Shown one piece after another: positions 34,819 through 46,983 of a stretch of DNA of 64,000 nt (position 1 is its first letter; each line of letters begins with the position of its first letter). Source of the DNA: Watersipora subatra (Eukaryota; Bryozoa; Gymnolaemata; Cheilostomatida; Watersiporidae); assembly GCF_963576615.1 (NCBI RefSeq), contig NC_088714.1, positions 35,195,143 through 35,259,142 on the forward strand. Direction: 5' to 3'. The notes below the pieces were generated by a model. That model ran no database searches and was not told where the DNA came from. It worked only from the letters and a program-made list of their open reading frames with translations. The position numbers were made by a program, and so were the translations under genes.

Positions 34819-35276
34819 TATATATATATGGAATCATAAGGCAAAAATATTGTATAGACGTAAAGAGTGGTCTACAAACCCATGGTAATTATTTAATACA
34901 ATCACTTCCTGGTAAAAATCATCATCATTAAAAATTACTAACAAAACAATATGATAACCTTAGTAACTACAGTTACCTAAATAAATTCAGTGCATATTGT
35001 TGTTCTGATCTACAAGAAAGTGTAACATTACGATGTACTACATGCAGAGTTCTTACCTTCGAGGTGAACGTGTAAAATAAACGCTGAATCTAACTTATAT
35101 GAATTTAGCTTACTAAAAACATACTTGAAGAAAATTTCAGTATGTATTTTAGTAAAATTTTAGCTAAAATTTTATCACTTATCTGTTTGCGAACTCATTA
35201 ATACCAGAACGGATGACGCTGATCTAAGATTCAGCCACACTAGATCTAGATGTTCCATACTAGTTGGTGACTAGCA
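34819..35276. other. Intergenic, no feature seen
   Basis: AT-rich unique-looking sequence with no exon or element end that I can support. Confidence 0.5.
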
Positions 35277-36124
35277 GAAGGTGTAGTCAATGTAGTTGGA
35301 GTCTGGTATAAGGTGTAGTGGATGTAGCTGGTGTCTGGTATAAAGCGTAGTGGATGTAGCTGGTGTCTGGTATAAGGCGTAGTGGATATAGTTGGTGTCT
35401 GGTATAAGGTGGAGTGGATGTAGCTGGTGTCTGGTATAAGGTGTAGTGGATGTAGTTGGTGTCTGGTATAAGGTGTAGTGGATGTAGTTGGTGTCCGGTA
35501 TAAGGCATAGTGGATGTAGTTGGTATCTGGTATAAGGTGTAGTGGATGTAGTTGATGTCTAGTATAAGGTGTAGTGGATGTAGTTGGTGTCTGGTATAAG
35601 GTGCAGTGGATGTAGTTGGTGTCTGGTATAAGGTGTAGTGGATGTAGTTGGTGACTGGTATAAGGTGTAGTAGATGTAGTTGGTGTCTGGTATAAGGTGT
35701 AGTGGATGTAGTTGGTGTCCGGTATAAGGCATAGTGGATGTAGTTGGTATCTGATATAAGGTGTAGTGAATGTAGTTGGTGACTGGTATAAGGCGTAGTG
35801 GATGTAGTTGGTGTCTGGTATAAGGTGCAGTGGATGTAGTTGGTGTCTGGTATAAGGCATAGTGGATGTAGTTGGTGTCTGGTATAAGGTGGAGTGAATG
35901 TAGTTGGTGTCTAGTATAAGGTGTAGTGGATGTAGTTGGTGTCTGGTATAAGGTGCAGTGGATGTAGTTGGTGTCTGGTATAAGGTGCAGTGGATGTAGT
36001 TGGTGTCTGGTATAAGGTGTAGTGGATGTAGTTGGTGACTGGTATAAGGTGTAGTAGATGTAGTTGGTGTCTGGTATCAAGTGTAGTGGAAGTAGTTGGT
36101 GTCTGGTATAAGGTGGAGTGGATT
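35277..36124. repeat. 32-bp minisatellite, about 26 copies
   Basis: The unit is close to TGGTATAAGGTGTAGTGGAT + GTAGTTGGTGTC, with variants AAGGCATAG, AAGGTGCAG and TGACTGG. It has no stops on the minus strand, so long repetitive frames (over 200 codons, periodic in Tyr-Thr-His-Leu) appear there in more than one frame. I treat these as repeat read-through. Confidence 0.95.
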
Positions 36125-36808
36125 TTTCGTGGAATACTAGTTGGAATACTAGATTTAGTTTTAACTCTGACAAATTCACTCTATCTACATGTACATGTAT
36201 TTGTCTTCACTTCAAAACTGATCTAGTGATTAAGAGCGATGAGTTTCGAGGAAAACTGAAATTAGAACTAGTAATGAACTGGTAACTACTAGTAAGAAAA
36301 CCAATAAGCTGACTATATAGCCATAAAGGTTTTTTATTGGCCCAAAAATGAACATAACGAAAAGACATCAGCATGACGTCGTAAAGCTTGCAAAGGCCAC
36401 AGCTATTGGCCTTTGTTTCATAAGAGCTAGTAAAATAATTGATAAAAGATATATTAATAGTTGCAAAATAATACGAAGATTAATTAATTTACAAGTAAAT
36501 TCCCAGAAAGGGCTTCAGTCTATTATTAGGATAATATGGGTTATCGACGATATTTATGAAACATATATGTATGTTAAAGGCTATCATTGGTGTTAACCAA
36601 GGACAATGGTAAAGAGAGATTTTTTCATTTTTATACTACACAGGCATAATTTTAACTACATGTATGACTCTGTATACACACTTTTGTATACCATACAAGT
36701 AGTTTGATGAATATGCATTGTCTCTGCATCTCTCTAGAGTTATAGTTTGAGTATATCAATCATTATTATTGAGGTACTCAGTTGTTTCTAATCAGTTGGT
36801 TGATTAAC
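36125..36808. other. Intergenic, no feature seen
   Basis: No supportable gene or element between the 32-bp and 12-bp arrays. Confidence 0.5.
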
Positions 36809-37182
36809 AGTCTAACTCTCAGTCTAACTCTCAGTCTAACTCTCAGTCTAACTCTCAGTCTAACTCTCAGTCTAACTCTCAGTCTAACTCTCAGTCTAAC
36901 TCTCAGTCTAACTCTCAGTCTAACTCTCAGTCTAACTCTCAGTCTAACTCTCAGTCTAACTCTCAGTCTAACTCTCAGTCTAACTCTCAGTCTAACTCTC
37001 AGTCTAACTCTCAGTCTAACTCTCAGTCTAACTCTCAGTCTAACTCTCAGTCTAACTCTCAGTCTAACTCTCAGTCTAACTCTCAGTCTAACTCTCAGTT
37101 TAACTCTCAGTCTAACTCTCAGTCTAACTCTCAGTCTAACTCTCAGTCTAACTCTCAGTCTAACTCTCAGTCTAACTCTCAG
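36809..37182. repeat. 12-bp minisatellite, 31 copies
   Basis: Near-perfect repetition of AGTCTAACTCTC; one copy has TTTAAC near 37099. The 12-bp unit keeps frame on both strands, giving LTLS and RVRL peptides that are spurious. Confidence 0.97.
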
Positions 37183-38045
37183 AAAACAGACAAGTTTGGA
37201 AACCAAGTATTTTTAACGACCTGACGGAAGCAGCGAAGCACATGCGTGTGAAGTGTGGATGCAATCGATCAAAAAATGTGGAAATACAGAATGTTTGTAC
37301 AAACTAACAGACACATACATGCACGTGTGCCCATGCACGCATGCACACACACATGCATGCACATACAACAAAGTTTCAACAAGGGGCACACACCTTTGTC
37401 AACAAAGGGTTCATAAGGAAGTTACTGATATTGCCTGTCTGCGTGCTATTTGCACATTGCCCATAGCTTAATTGCTTATGTGAAAATGTTTCAGAATATT
37501 AGAAAACGATGTGATTAAAAAAGAAGTCTCAAGAAATTCACGCTCAAATTTAGGCTGAACAAAAATAAGAAGCCTAAGGCATAGCACAGAACTGTCAAAA
37601 ATCCTATTAAATGAAGAAAGCTTTGAAAAGTTGACTGAAAATTTTTTTATATAACTAATTCTTAATATGCTAAACTGGTGAGAGAAAGAAGAGTAATATA
37701 CTTTGAGTGTCTACGGATAGACCATCACTCACTATCATACAATAGATTTATTTTTATTCAACAATCGCTAACAAACTGTACGGTTGCTGCACGTGACTGG
37801 CATTGCATAACATCCAACTTTTGCCAATTATTCACAACATACCCTTGTTACCTTTGTTCAAGGTTAATGCAACAAACAGGTGCTGCTTTCCAGCTGAGAG
37901 TGGCTGAAATTTGATATACATGTAAGTGTTAATGGAATTTCTGTCGGGTACTGACCTGGCAAGATCATAGCGGAAGGCTGTCGCTGGCTAAAAGCAGTTT
38001 GCGTAACTGAGCCAGAAGGTGCAAGAGTCACTGTGGATAGCCAGG
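37183..38045. other. Intergenic with a short alternating purine-pyrimidine tract
   Basis: A CA/TG-rich tract with CACGTGTG and GCATGCAC motifs at about 37310-37365 could adopt Z-DNA. No exon or RNA gene seen in the rest. Confidence 0.5.
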
Positions 38046-38157
38046 CTGAGTGAAGGCGGAGTGAAGGCGGGGAGTGAAGGCGGGGAGTGAAGGCGGAGTG
38101 AAGGCGGGGAGTGAAGGCGGAGTGAAGGCGGGGAGTGAAGGCTGAGTGAAGGCGGAG
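38046..38157. repeat. 12-16-bp GA-rich repeat
   Basis: GAGTGAAGGCGG and GGGAGTGAAGGCGG units alternate for about 110 bp. Confidence 0.85.
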
Positions 38158-39721
38158 CTTCATAATTTGGTAAACAATGTACGTGAACAAGTACAACAAA
38201 TTAAGAAGCCCAGTGCTGGTTTTAAAAATATGATGTTTGCATTCGTCTCCATAAGTTCAATAAAACCGAATACTAGATCCATCTGGTTTTATGATGCCAA
38301 CAAACTAAGGACAGAAGAAATATTTTGATACGTTTTGGTAAATATAACATAAATTCTATAAAAAGTTGATGATTTCTTAACAGTTTTTAATGCAATGGCA
38401 AAATATAAAATATATGTGTCAAACAATACTTCATCTGTTTTGTATTTTGCCATCTCAGTAAACACTTTTTTAACAATATTGCAGCATCCAATCGCAGTAG
38501 TCTTGTGCCAAATCTTATAATCAAATGGTCACAGTAAATCCTATACTAAGAAAAAAGGACATTTTTAGGGGGCGATTCCTAACAGAAAGAAGATGTGGAA
38601 AAGAATATTACAAATAGTACAAAAAGTTATCACCCTTGATAGTGCCAAGGTTACAACTATTGAAGTGTTAGGGGGGGGGGGTAGTCACTAAACTGACAAC
38701 TGAATTCAGCATGACTAGCTTATGCAAGTGTTTGACTAGTGGTGGCACAGGCTAATGACAAACATGATTTATTGCTGTGAGCACTCTCTATTCAGTGTCC
38801 CCAGTTAATTTTATTGTTATGGTATTGTCTTCTCACTTGAAGCTTTTGCAGAAAATTGGTTAACATAGCTCAAAATTCATCCTAAAAACAAGTTCTGCTA
38901 GAATTAATTATGGTAATGGGTGAGTTGCAAATGTTCCTAACTGCTGAGGTATGCTATGCTAATGAATTTGAGCCCATGAAATAGCTTGTTATCTCAAAAT
39001 ATATCACATAACTATTGAAAAATTGCCAATACAAGCAAAGTTTATTACGATTTCATATTTAATTTTGTTTTTTATCAAACTTGTTCAAATATTACAATAA
39101 CCGCATGTTTAAAGCTGTCCAGTTTTAGCTGCACTATGAATATACAATGATGCATTTGTTTATAATCTCTGCTATTTATGCTTACCTATTCTAGGGAGCA
39201 GTATAATGTGTTATCGGCGTCGGTTAAATGCACCGGCTAAAAAGGGCAGACAGAGGGAGGCAACTCTGAATAAAGTTTGAAGTAAATTAAATTTGTAAAT
39301 TTTTGTCATTGTACAGTTTGCATTCATTATTAATTATCTTTGGCTCAGTTTGCATTCAGAATTCATTATCTTTGACTTAGTTTGCCTCCATGATTCATTA
39401 TCTTTGGTTTAATTGCATACTTTGAGGCGTGGGCGAAAATAAGTTGGGAATTGTTTTTCCCTGATCCTGCAAACGAGTAAACTCAACAGTGTAGTTTTGC
39501 ATTTTTAAAATTTTACTTCAAATTGCAACATTTTGGTCCCTTTGTGCGTAATAGGTTTTTAGTATAATTTCAAAGTTACAAATTGACTGGAGTATTAGCT
39601 CTAAGATATTACCGAAATACCGAAGGCACTTCTAATGGATCAAAAAATGAAAAATGGCTGCTGTTGGAACACTAGGTTTTAATGAGACTCTGATTGAAAT
39701 TTTTGGTAGCCAAGACTAGAC
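38158..39721. other. Intergenic, no feature seen
   Basis: About 1.5 kb of AT-rich sequence without a supported gene. A run of 10 or more G lies near 38671. At 39300-39420 the phrase TTTGCATTCA...ATTATCTTTG occurs three times, diverged. Confidence 0.5.
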
Positions 39722-39843
39722 TAGGTAGACGACGTAAATGAGGTAGACGACGTAAACGAAGTAGTCGCAGTAGACGAGGTAGTCGAGGTAGTCGAAGTAG
39801 TCGAAGTAGTCGAGGTAGTCGAGGTAGTCGAGGTAGTCAAGGT
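39722..39843. repeat. 9-bp repeat (GTAGTCGAG type)
   Basis: About 13 imperfect copies of GTAGTCGAG / GTAGACGAC. It reads as Leu-Asp-Tyr or Ser-Thr-Thr peptides on the minus strand because the unit is a multiple of three. Confidence 0.88.
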
Positions 39844-39917
39844 AGGCAAGACAAGAAAGCTTCTTATCCCCAGCAGCAAGAGATTTACAGTAAAAACTAG
39901 TTGTTTTTCTATTAATA

Positions 39918-40445
39918 ACAAGTATACACACTCTATACACACTCTATACACACTCTATACACACTCTATACACACTCTATACACACTCTATACACACTCT
40001 ATACACACTCTATACACACTCTATACACACTTTATACACACTCTATACACACTCTATACACACTCTATACACACTCTATACACACTCTATACACACTCTA
40101 TACACACTCTATACACACTCTATCAGACTCTATACACACTCTATCAGACTCTATACACAATCTATACACACTCTATACACACTCTATACACACTCTATAC
40201 ACACTCTATACACACTCTATACACACTCTATACACACTCTATACACACTCTATACACACTCTATACACACTCTATAAACACTCTATACACACTCTATACA
40301 CACTTTATACTCACTCTATACACACTCTATACACACTCTATACACACTCTATACACACTCTATACACACTCTATACACACTCTATACACACTCTATACAC
40401 ACTCTATACACACTCTATACACACTCTATACACACTCTATCAGAC
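39918..40445. repeat. 11-bp minisatellite, about 48 copies
   Basis: The unit is ACACTCTATAC, with occasional variants (ATCAGACTCT, TTTATAC). It ends abruptly at TATCAGACTC near 40445. Confidence 0.95.
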
Positions 40446-40583
40446 TCGGTGTACTGCAATTATTATGTGTTTTTAAATACCTCTAAAACAGCACTTTTTT
40501 GAAAAAGTGTGAAAAAAGCAGTTTATTTTATTTGGTTTATGTTGCTTTTCATTACGTTCTGCAAGCTTTGAACTTCAATTGTA

Positions 40584-41973
40584 TCTATATACCGGGTATA
40601 TAAATCTCAAAGCTTGTGTGTACTTTGGTTTGTCCAGCTATAACTATCACTAGAAATTCCACTGTCATACAGCCCACGACCAAAGAGATATTGGAAAAAA
40701 GAAAGGGTACTGATGGTTGAGAAATGCAATATTAGCAGTCAAATGGCACTGCAGTGCAATAGGATAACTGCAATGGTAGCTGTAATGTACTGGGTGTAGG
40801 TGTTATTATATACAACAAATAGCAATAATAAAAGGAAAAGATTATATGTTTATATCTCTCCCCCTGCAATAGGAGAAATGTAATATTGGCCAATACTAGA
40901 AGTAAAATGCACTGATATTATTAGAATAACCAATATTATTAATATAGTAATAATATAAAACCAATATACAATTTTGTTTACATTTAAAAACGTCATAGTT
41001 TTTATAATCTCATAAGTATAATCTCATAATCTTAAAATCTCATAAGAATCGTTAGCAAAAAATATCATCGTCATTTCCTTTACTTACACTGCGTTGTACA
41101 TCAGTTAGAATACCGAAGTACTCAAGAGTCTAAAATGTCAGTTACTTTGAAATCGACAAAAATGAAACGATTTCAGTACTCCTACGGTAATTACAGAAAC
41201 CTTCGACAATACTATAGACTGGTGAAATGTGCACGTTATTTTTTCGTGAAGTGCGCACGACTTTATCGTTCTATTCTCTGTCACTTGGCGTTTCAATTTC
41301 CGGTCTTAACTTTTATTAAACCAAGCTTTTCAAACGTTTTGTGGCGATTTTCGTCCAAATTAATCTGTCTATTTGTGTATAATCCGATCAGATGGGTTAG
41401 TTTTAGGAATTTGCGGTAACCTTTTAAAGGCTTGGTAACATATTTAAATAGGTTTATATGCATTTTGTATCATTATTATACTTAAACGACTTTATTGAAA
41501 AATAGTTAAATTTGTTGATAGGATTTCGTTGCAAGGGTTTGGTGATGGCTGTGAACGGATAATTTTTCGGGAGTTGTGTGTACATGTGCATTTATCATAA
41601 ATCTCCCAATCAATCGCTTCGCTCTTGTTTGGTCGTGGGAAAATGTTAAAAATAAGACTCTGTATTGCAGAAGATTTAATCTCGGAACCTCCCTATCGCC
41701 AGACAATTATTTGACCAATTGAACTACACTAGGTTGATGGATTCTTTGGGCGATATATGTCACTATGTGGGTGAAAATATGCATGACGCTCTCCGTTATG
41801 GCTTGATGTCATTTTATGCTTGCTCTCATGGCTCTTATTAGTAAGTTTACTAACTTGCTCAAATTAGCCATTTGCAATGTGCCAAGCTAATAGCAAGTGA
41901 TAGTCAACTACATTACCCATCACCATTTATAAGCTGAATTTTAATACCCATGCAACGCCAGGCATTCTATTAG
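40584..41973 (+). mobile_element. Helitron-like element carrying a dispersed segment
   Basis: The 5' end TCTATATACCGGGTATATAA, then ATCTCAAAGCTTGTGTG, resembles the 5' end of the Helitron at 51127 (TCTATATATATATATCCCAA, then AGTATGTGTGTG) and follows an A. The 3' end CCCATGCAACGCCAGGCATT + CTATTAG followed by T is a diverged form of the GC-hairpin plus CTAG terminus seen at 34818 and 51905. There is no Rep/helicase ORF, so it is non-autonomous. Its interior, about 40650-41640, recurs in reverse orientation at 61971-63271; that segment is edged by CCCACGACCAAA (40673) and TTTGGTCGTGGG (41628-41639). Confidence 0.65.
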
Positions 41974-42615
41974 TAATATACTATTTAAAAATCATATAAT
42001 ATTCAGCTCAAAAGGAATTGTGCTATTGTAAGTGTTTTGACAGTCTATGAAATGTTGTTAATATGGCCTAGGATCAGGAGGCCTACTTAGTGTACAATAC
42101 TAGGGTTCAAAGTATCAAGTTAATACCATAAGTATGATACAGCCATGCATGTTCTAAAACAACCTAAATGCTTTACAACTGAGTGATTCTGTGATGACGC
42201 AAATGTATCATGTAGCCTTGTGTTGCAATTTTCCATATCTGAAATATGACAGGTTACTCTTGAATAGCTAGCAGATAAATGCTGTCATTGGTCCAACCAG
42301 TTACGCCAACTATGCTAAGGTTGCTTCTCATTTTCTCAGCGAAGCTGTCGATAGGTTTGCGCTATCGAGGCCCTCTCTATTCATCTTAGTCTTTCATTTT
42401 TGCTTAACGAAAGTACAAAGGTTTTTGCAAGAGCTCCCTTTGGCTCTAGCTTTGAAGAAGCTGTTTTTCTACCAATCAGTCTCACCTTATGATTCTAACT
42501 ATATTTAAGGTCAAGGTTCTAGCTGTACCTGGGCCGCGCCATAACTTCTTTAGTGATTGGCTCAGGTTGTTACCACGCAATCCGTCCAAGATTCTGCAAA
42601 AACCTGTTCCAAAAG
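41974..42615. other. Intergenic, no feature seen
   Basis: Unique-looking sequence. No exon pair or RNA gene supported. Confidence 0.5.
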
Positions 42616-42829
42616 TTTGTGACAGTGCTATCAACCCCTGACCTGTTTGTGACAGTGCTATCAACCCCTGATCTGTTTGTGACAGTGCTATCAACCCCTG
42701 ACCTGTTTGTGACAGTGCTATCAACCCCTGACCTGTTTGTGACAGTGCTATCAACCCCTGACCTGTTTGTGACAGTGCTATCAACCCCTGACCTGTTTGT
42801 GACAGTGCTATCAACCCCTGACCTGTTTG
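42616..42829. repeat. 30-bp minisatellite, about 7 copies
   Basis: Nearly identical units of TTTGTGACAGTGCTATCAAC + CCCTGACCTG. The length is a multiple of three and stop-free in several frames, so both strands show repeated-peptide frames of 110-120 codons, judged spurious. Confidence 0.95.
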
Positions 42830-43208
42830 CGGCTTGTGCAATCATCTTCAGTCTTGTACGCCTTAATCTGCTACCTGCAGCCTTTTGCTTACTACACATA
42901 TTTTGATGCTAAAGAAAAGCAAAAACTGGAGGCAACGCAGAAGAGAGTTGTTCAAGGGCTTTTTCAAACTCTATGTGTGTACCCATATGTTATGTACAAG
43001 CATAACAAAATGTAAATAAAATATCTGATGTAAAATTGGTTACGCTTCATCCACTCATTTACTACACATATTCATAAACTTAGAGTTGTCTGCTACCAGT
43101 CATCTTCCACGTTATATGACTGCATGGCAATTGCTCATTTGAAACTAGCAAGATGCCTTCCCTCAAGTTAACACACCCGTCGTATAACATAGCTACCAGT
43201 ATTCTACA
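42830..43208. other. Intergenic, no feature seen
   Basis: Short unique spacer between two 30-bp arrays. Nothing supported. Confidence 0.5.
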
Positions 43209-43490
43209 TTATATGTTGCGCCTTATATTATAACTCGTTACCATTTTACAGCTTATATTATAACTCGTTACCATTTTACGCCTTATATTATAACTCGCTA
43301 CCATTTTACGCCTTATATTATAACTCGCTACCATTTTACGCCTTATATTATAACTCGTTACCATTTTACGCCTTATATTATAACTCGCTACCATTTTACA
43401 CCTTATATTATAACTCGCTACCATTTTACACCTTATATTATAACTCGCTACCATTTTACGCCTTATATTATAACTCGCTACCATTTTACA
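43209..43490. repeat. 30-bp minisatellite, about 9 copies
   Basis: The unit is close to TTATATTATAACTCGCTACC + ATTTTACGCC, differing at TTA/CTA and CGCC/CACC. It is unrelated to the other 30-bp array. Confidence 0.95.
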
Positions 43491-43589
43491 TTTGCTATAC
43501 AAATATACTACATAAACATTTTGCTAGTTGTTTTGATTAAGAGCAAGATGATTTTGGATAGCTGCCACAGAGGATTCCGTATTGAACGG

Positions 43590-43650
43590 ACGATGTCACA
43601 GTGGTTATAAAGGCAACTACTCTGACCTAGCCTCCAAACCCCACACTTAT
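43590..43650 (+). repeat. Possible tRNA-derived SINE relic
   Basis: GATGTCACAGTGGTTATAAA + GGC resembles a tRNA box A as seen in SINE heads, and CCAAACCCC about 45 bases on may be a degraded box B. No poly-A or target duplication was found. Weak call. Confidence 0.3.
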
Positions 43651-44175
43651 TGTATACATAGGCAAAAATGTTGAAAAGAGGCTGTTCTACATGATCTTGT
43701 CAAACGCTACAATAACAAAAACAACTTCCTGATCCCAATTTAATATCCGATTGTTGAGAAGACAATTCCGCAATGAAGATTCGCGCACACAAAGAATTAT
43801 AACAAGAAATCATATTTAATACCGAACAAACTATCACTCTTACAAACACTCTCCCTACCATGTTATCAGTGCGTCAAGACAGCAAGCACCTCCTAAAATT
43901 TCACCTTTAAAGAAACGCTGTCCACTGAATAGGAAATCTGACTGGTATTTGAGTGAATGTAAGCAGACAAATCGAAGCTGACTTGTACCCGACAGCAGAA
44001 CTACTGATAAGTCTTACAAGATAAGTAGAATTCATTTCTAGGTGACTGTGATGATGCATGAAAGTAAGGAGTTGACTGACTTTACTAGGATGAGATTGAG
44101 AGACTAATTGTAGAGTGTGCTATTCATCCGTATATGAGATATGGTCACTGCGTGTGAAATTATAAAAAGATCTCA

Positions 44176-44290
44176 GTGTTTGGATATGCATTGAATTCAG
44201 AAACATCTAATTTTATCAATATTTTGGTATTTTTTGACAAAAGCAGCAACTATCTGCTTGTTAATCTTCTGCTGAATTGATCATGCTATG
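44176..44290. repeat. Dispersed repeat, copy 1
   Basis: About 115 bp shares clear similarity with 55030-55150, including TTGACAAAAGCAGCAACTAT and CTTGTTAATCTTCTG, ending near GCTATGACCTTG. In the second copy the corresponding end is GCTACGATCTGA, where a 13-bp array has expanded. Confidence 0.75.
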
Positions 44291-44642
44291 ACCTTGTGTA
44301 ACAATGCTTATATTATATATTGGATTAATATATTACAATATATATATTATTATATATCAACTCTTTATGTTATATATGAGATATGCAGAATTGTCTATTA
44401 CATTAATGAAACTTGGATCTTATCAGGAGTTGTCTCCCAATTGTTTATCGAGCAGACTGTAAGACCTGAATGATTTGTGAACTAATACAAGTACGATTGG
44501 CACAGCTGAGTATGTTTTATATAGCTAGCGTTCTTGTTACAACATAGGCTGAGGCAGCGAGGGTGGACGACTCTAGAATATAGCCCCAAAGGAAACAATT
44601 CGTGCATGACAAATAGAAAAGAAGAGATCAGTTTTTTTACTT

Positions 44643-44648
44643 TTTATT
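44643..44648 (-). terminator. Poly(A) signal AATAAA of the small secreted-protein gene
   Basis: AATAAA on the minus strand, 280 bases past the TAG at 44928. It is the first canonical signal found in that direction. Confidence 0.5.
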
Positions 44649-44927
44649 GGCCAGAATTGCAAACAAACATTAAACATTGAAAATTGAAAAAATGTTTCAC
44701 TTTTTTCATTCGTATGGACTAGAAATAACAATAAAAATTGAACGGTAAGTAGTACATTTGCAAAAATAATTATTTTCAATAATATTTAATAAATAAGGAA
44801 AGGAACGCACGGAGTGAGAGAATGTCCAAGAGATATGTCAGATCCTGAGGCATTTAGCAAAGTATAAGAGGATTCTTTGGTAATTGCAAAACAACAATTG
44901 CTGAAAATCTAAAACTTAGGCTGAATA

Positions 44928-45040
44928 CTACGCGTCTTCATAGATAACGTCAACTTCTCTATCCTTCCACATTTTGTAATTGTCAGATGAAGCTTTGATT
45001 AGACTGTGGGAGGGTTTCCTTGGCTTAACTGATAAGAGAT
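44928..45040 (-). CDS. Secreted-protein gene exon 4 (terminal)
   Basis: Residues 112-147 (LLSVKPRKPSHSLIKASSDN ... VDVIYEDA), then TAG at 44930-44928. Acceptor CGTATTGCAG. Two bases complete the codon begun in the previous exon. Confidence 0.8.
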
Positions 45041-46675
45041 CTGCAATACGGTGATAAATCTTTGTAAAAGAAATTAAACGTATGATTTATACACTTGAAA
45101 TGTCAGGTGAAAGAGCACACCTTGGCTTACATTCATGTCTATATGATTCAAGCGAGACACATAAACAGGTTTGGAATGTAATGTAAAATAGTCTAACAGT
45201 TTTGTCACAGGAAAGAGGCAATTACCGCTACGGAGGGGGAGATATAGGCTTACCTTGTAGTATAATATCTATTGAAGAGGCATCTTCTATTTCACCCTTT
45301 AGAGAACGCAATAACTTGGCTTTAGAAGTTGTATCCTCTTGGCGTCTTAGAAAAGAAGAGGCTATGGCTTTGAACAGAGAGTCTGTATATCTAAAATATT
45401 ATTAAATTTCTATCAGTCTTGCTATAGAACGATTTCTTAAATGAGCTCATCCGAACAATTGTTGCTGCAAACTAACACTGAACAAGTAGGAAAGGAGTAA
45501 ACCCCAAACATGTGTCACCTTTAATGCGGTTCATTTCGATGTGGTCAAAGGTTGCTGCCCTATCAACTTTTATCCCTTATTATGTTGCGTACAAACACTT
45601 GAAAAATGCTGATTAAGAATGTCACATGACTCACACAAATTCCTCTGCTCATGGTATAGCATACAACCGGTGTCAGAATAGGAAAAGACAATTTGCTTGC
45701 TTGTCAAACATGAGCATAAATCGCTATGTGGTGTCATAAAGTGTAGAGACGCCTTGTTCATGTATCTAGTGTACCTCACACATGCTCTCTCTTGTCAACT
45801 TGCTAATTTGTTTAGTACATTTCTGCTGTTTGACAGACATTTAGCTCACCTGTTTAGCTCTGTTGCTCTATTTTTGGAGTATTCCTTGATTGATTTATCG
45901 AGTTGTTGGGAGCCACCTGAAGGCCTGTTTGGTTCTGGACTAACTTCCTCAGTACTCTGTTTTAGGTCAGCCTAAAACAATCAACTTTTAAATATAAGGG
46001 ACTACGAATATGCAAACACAGTTGTATTGTACCAATCAACAAGTGGTACTGTTTGCTATACAAACTGCTCTTAATATCTTCCGGTTTATGTTTATACATT
46101 TAATAATTACAGCCCTCTGGCAGATGGTTGACTATTTTATCTACGCTGTTGTACGCTTGCATTAATCATGAATATGTGAAACTGAGCTGATTTCATAAAT
46201 CCTCTACATAATAAATTTTACTACCAATGTTGAGTTGGTTTAAACTTACAATAGATCTTTTAGTGCCAAATCCCACAAACAATATTCACATGAAGCTTGA
46301 GATGATAAATATATTGTCATCATTAGTTTAATTGGCATCAGCGAGAAAAAACCTTGTGGAGTAAGTAGCCTTGAACTCGACAGTTGTTGATAAAATATTT
46401 GCCAAAAAATCAATCAAGTAAACTGATGCAAGAAAGGTTGTAAATCTATTAATTTCAATTCAAATGTCAAAAAAAGAGAAAACAAATTTTTTCTGAAATT
46501 TTTAATATTTTTTTTAAAACTGTCTAACACAACAAGAAAAATAATTTTAAATTGGAGAAGCACAGAATCACGTACGTACGTGTAGATAGCAACATATACT
46601 TACTCTGTTGATACTGAAGGCTTTCGCGGTAAAATACAGAGTGCTTGATAGCAACACAAGCTGTATGCTTCTCAT
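44928..46675 (-). CDS. Small secreted protein gene, possible peptide precursor (4 coding exons, 147 aa)
   Basis: Four minus-strand exons (46675-46604, 45971-45850, 45390-45254, 45040-44928) join in perfect phase to a 147-residue protein. It has a signal peptide (MRSIQLVLLSSTLYFTAKA), no cysteine, no membrane span after it, and many charged residues. Possible processing sites are RR at 80-81 and KPRK at 116-119, plus single basic sites before Y66. The segment from Y66 (YTDSLFKAIASSFLRR) is predicted amphipathic helix. The order signal exon, acidic/Pro exon, helical exon, basic-to-acidic tail is like a peptide-hormone precursor, though no known family is recognised. It has a TATA box, a 5' UTR exon and an AATAAA, so it is a complete gene in the window. 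It would be secreted; function unknown. Confidence 0.8.
45254..45390 (-). CDS. Secreted-protein gene exon 3
   Basis: Residues 66-110 (YTDSLFKAIASSFLRRQEDT ... GEIEDASSIDIILQ). Acceptor TAATAATATTTTAG, donor CTACAAG|GTAAGC (phase 1). Other frames of the exon contain stops. Confidence 0.82.
45850..45971 (-). CDS. Secreted-protein gene exon 2
   Basis: Residues 25-64 (ADLKQSTEEVSPEPNRPSGG, then SQQLDKSIKEYSKNRATELN), acidic then basic. Acceptor TTGATTGTTTTAG, donor CTAAACAG|GTGAGC (phase 2). Confidence 0.82.
46604..46675 (-). CDS. Secreted-protein gene exon 1 (signal peptide)
   Basis: Residues 1-24. The ATG at 46675 is the first in the exon, and the encoded hydrophobic run is a typical signal peptide. 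Donor CAACAGA|GTAAGT (phase 0). The exon starts at about 46718 after an acceptor (GGTTTTACAG), so 43 bases of it are 5' UTR. Confidence 0.82.
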
Positions 46676-46882
46676 CTTCTCTACTGTTATTTAGCTGTAT
46701 TGGTTAATCCACCGGCAGCTGTAAAACCAAATATACTTTGAGATGATCAGCAGTCAAATTTACTTTAGAGCAGCGTTAAACTACTGAAAATTGGCTAAAT
46801 AAATGCTGCAAGAATGTATATTTATCACAATGAATAGCCTGTTTCCACTTAATGATTATATTTTGATACAAAAGCAGCTTAC

Positions 46883-46958
46883 ATTGTAGGAATGTCTAAA
46901 TGAGGAAATAATCCAATAGCAAATCTGTTAGCATAAGCTTCTACGGACTCTGAGGAGA
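46883..46958 (-). other. Predicted 5' UTR exon of the secreted-protein gene
   Basis: It starts about 30 bases after the TATA box and ends at the donor CTACAAT|GTAAGC (46882-46881), which can splice to the acceptor before 46718. The start position is estimated from the TATA box. Confidence 0.5.
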
Positions 46959-46983
46959 TCTATACTAAGTTGGCAGGCTCCTG

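Noticed and set aside
35246-36179. Two minus-strand frames over 200 codons rich in Tyr-Thr-His-Leu
   Set aside because: Pure read-through of the 32-bp array, open in more than one frame.
36778-37216. Frames of about 140 codons on both strands (LTLS and RVRL repeats)
   Set aside because: A 12-bp repeat is open on both strands because the unit is a multiple of three and lacks stops. This is not antifreeze, protamine or another repeat protein.
42482-42906. Frames of 109-119 codons on both strands
   Set aside because: Generated by the 30-bp array; peptide period equals the unit length.
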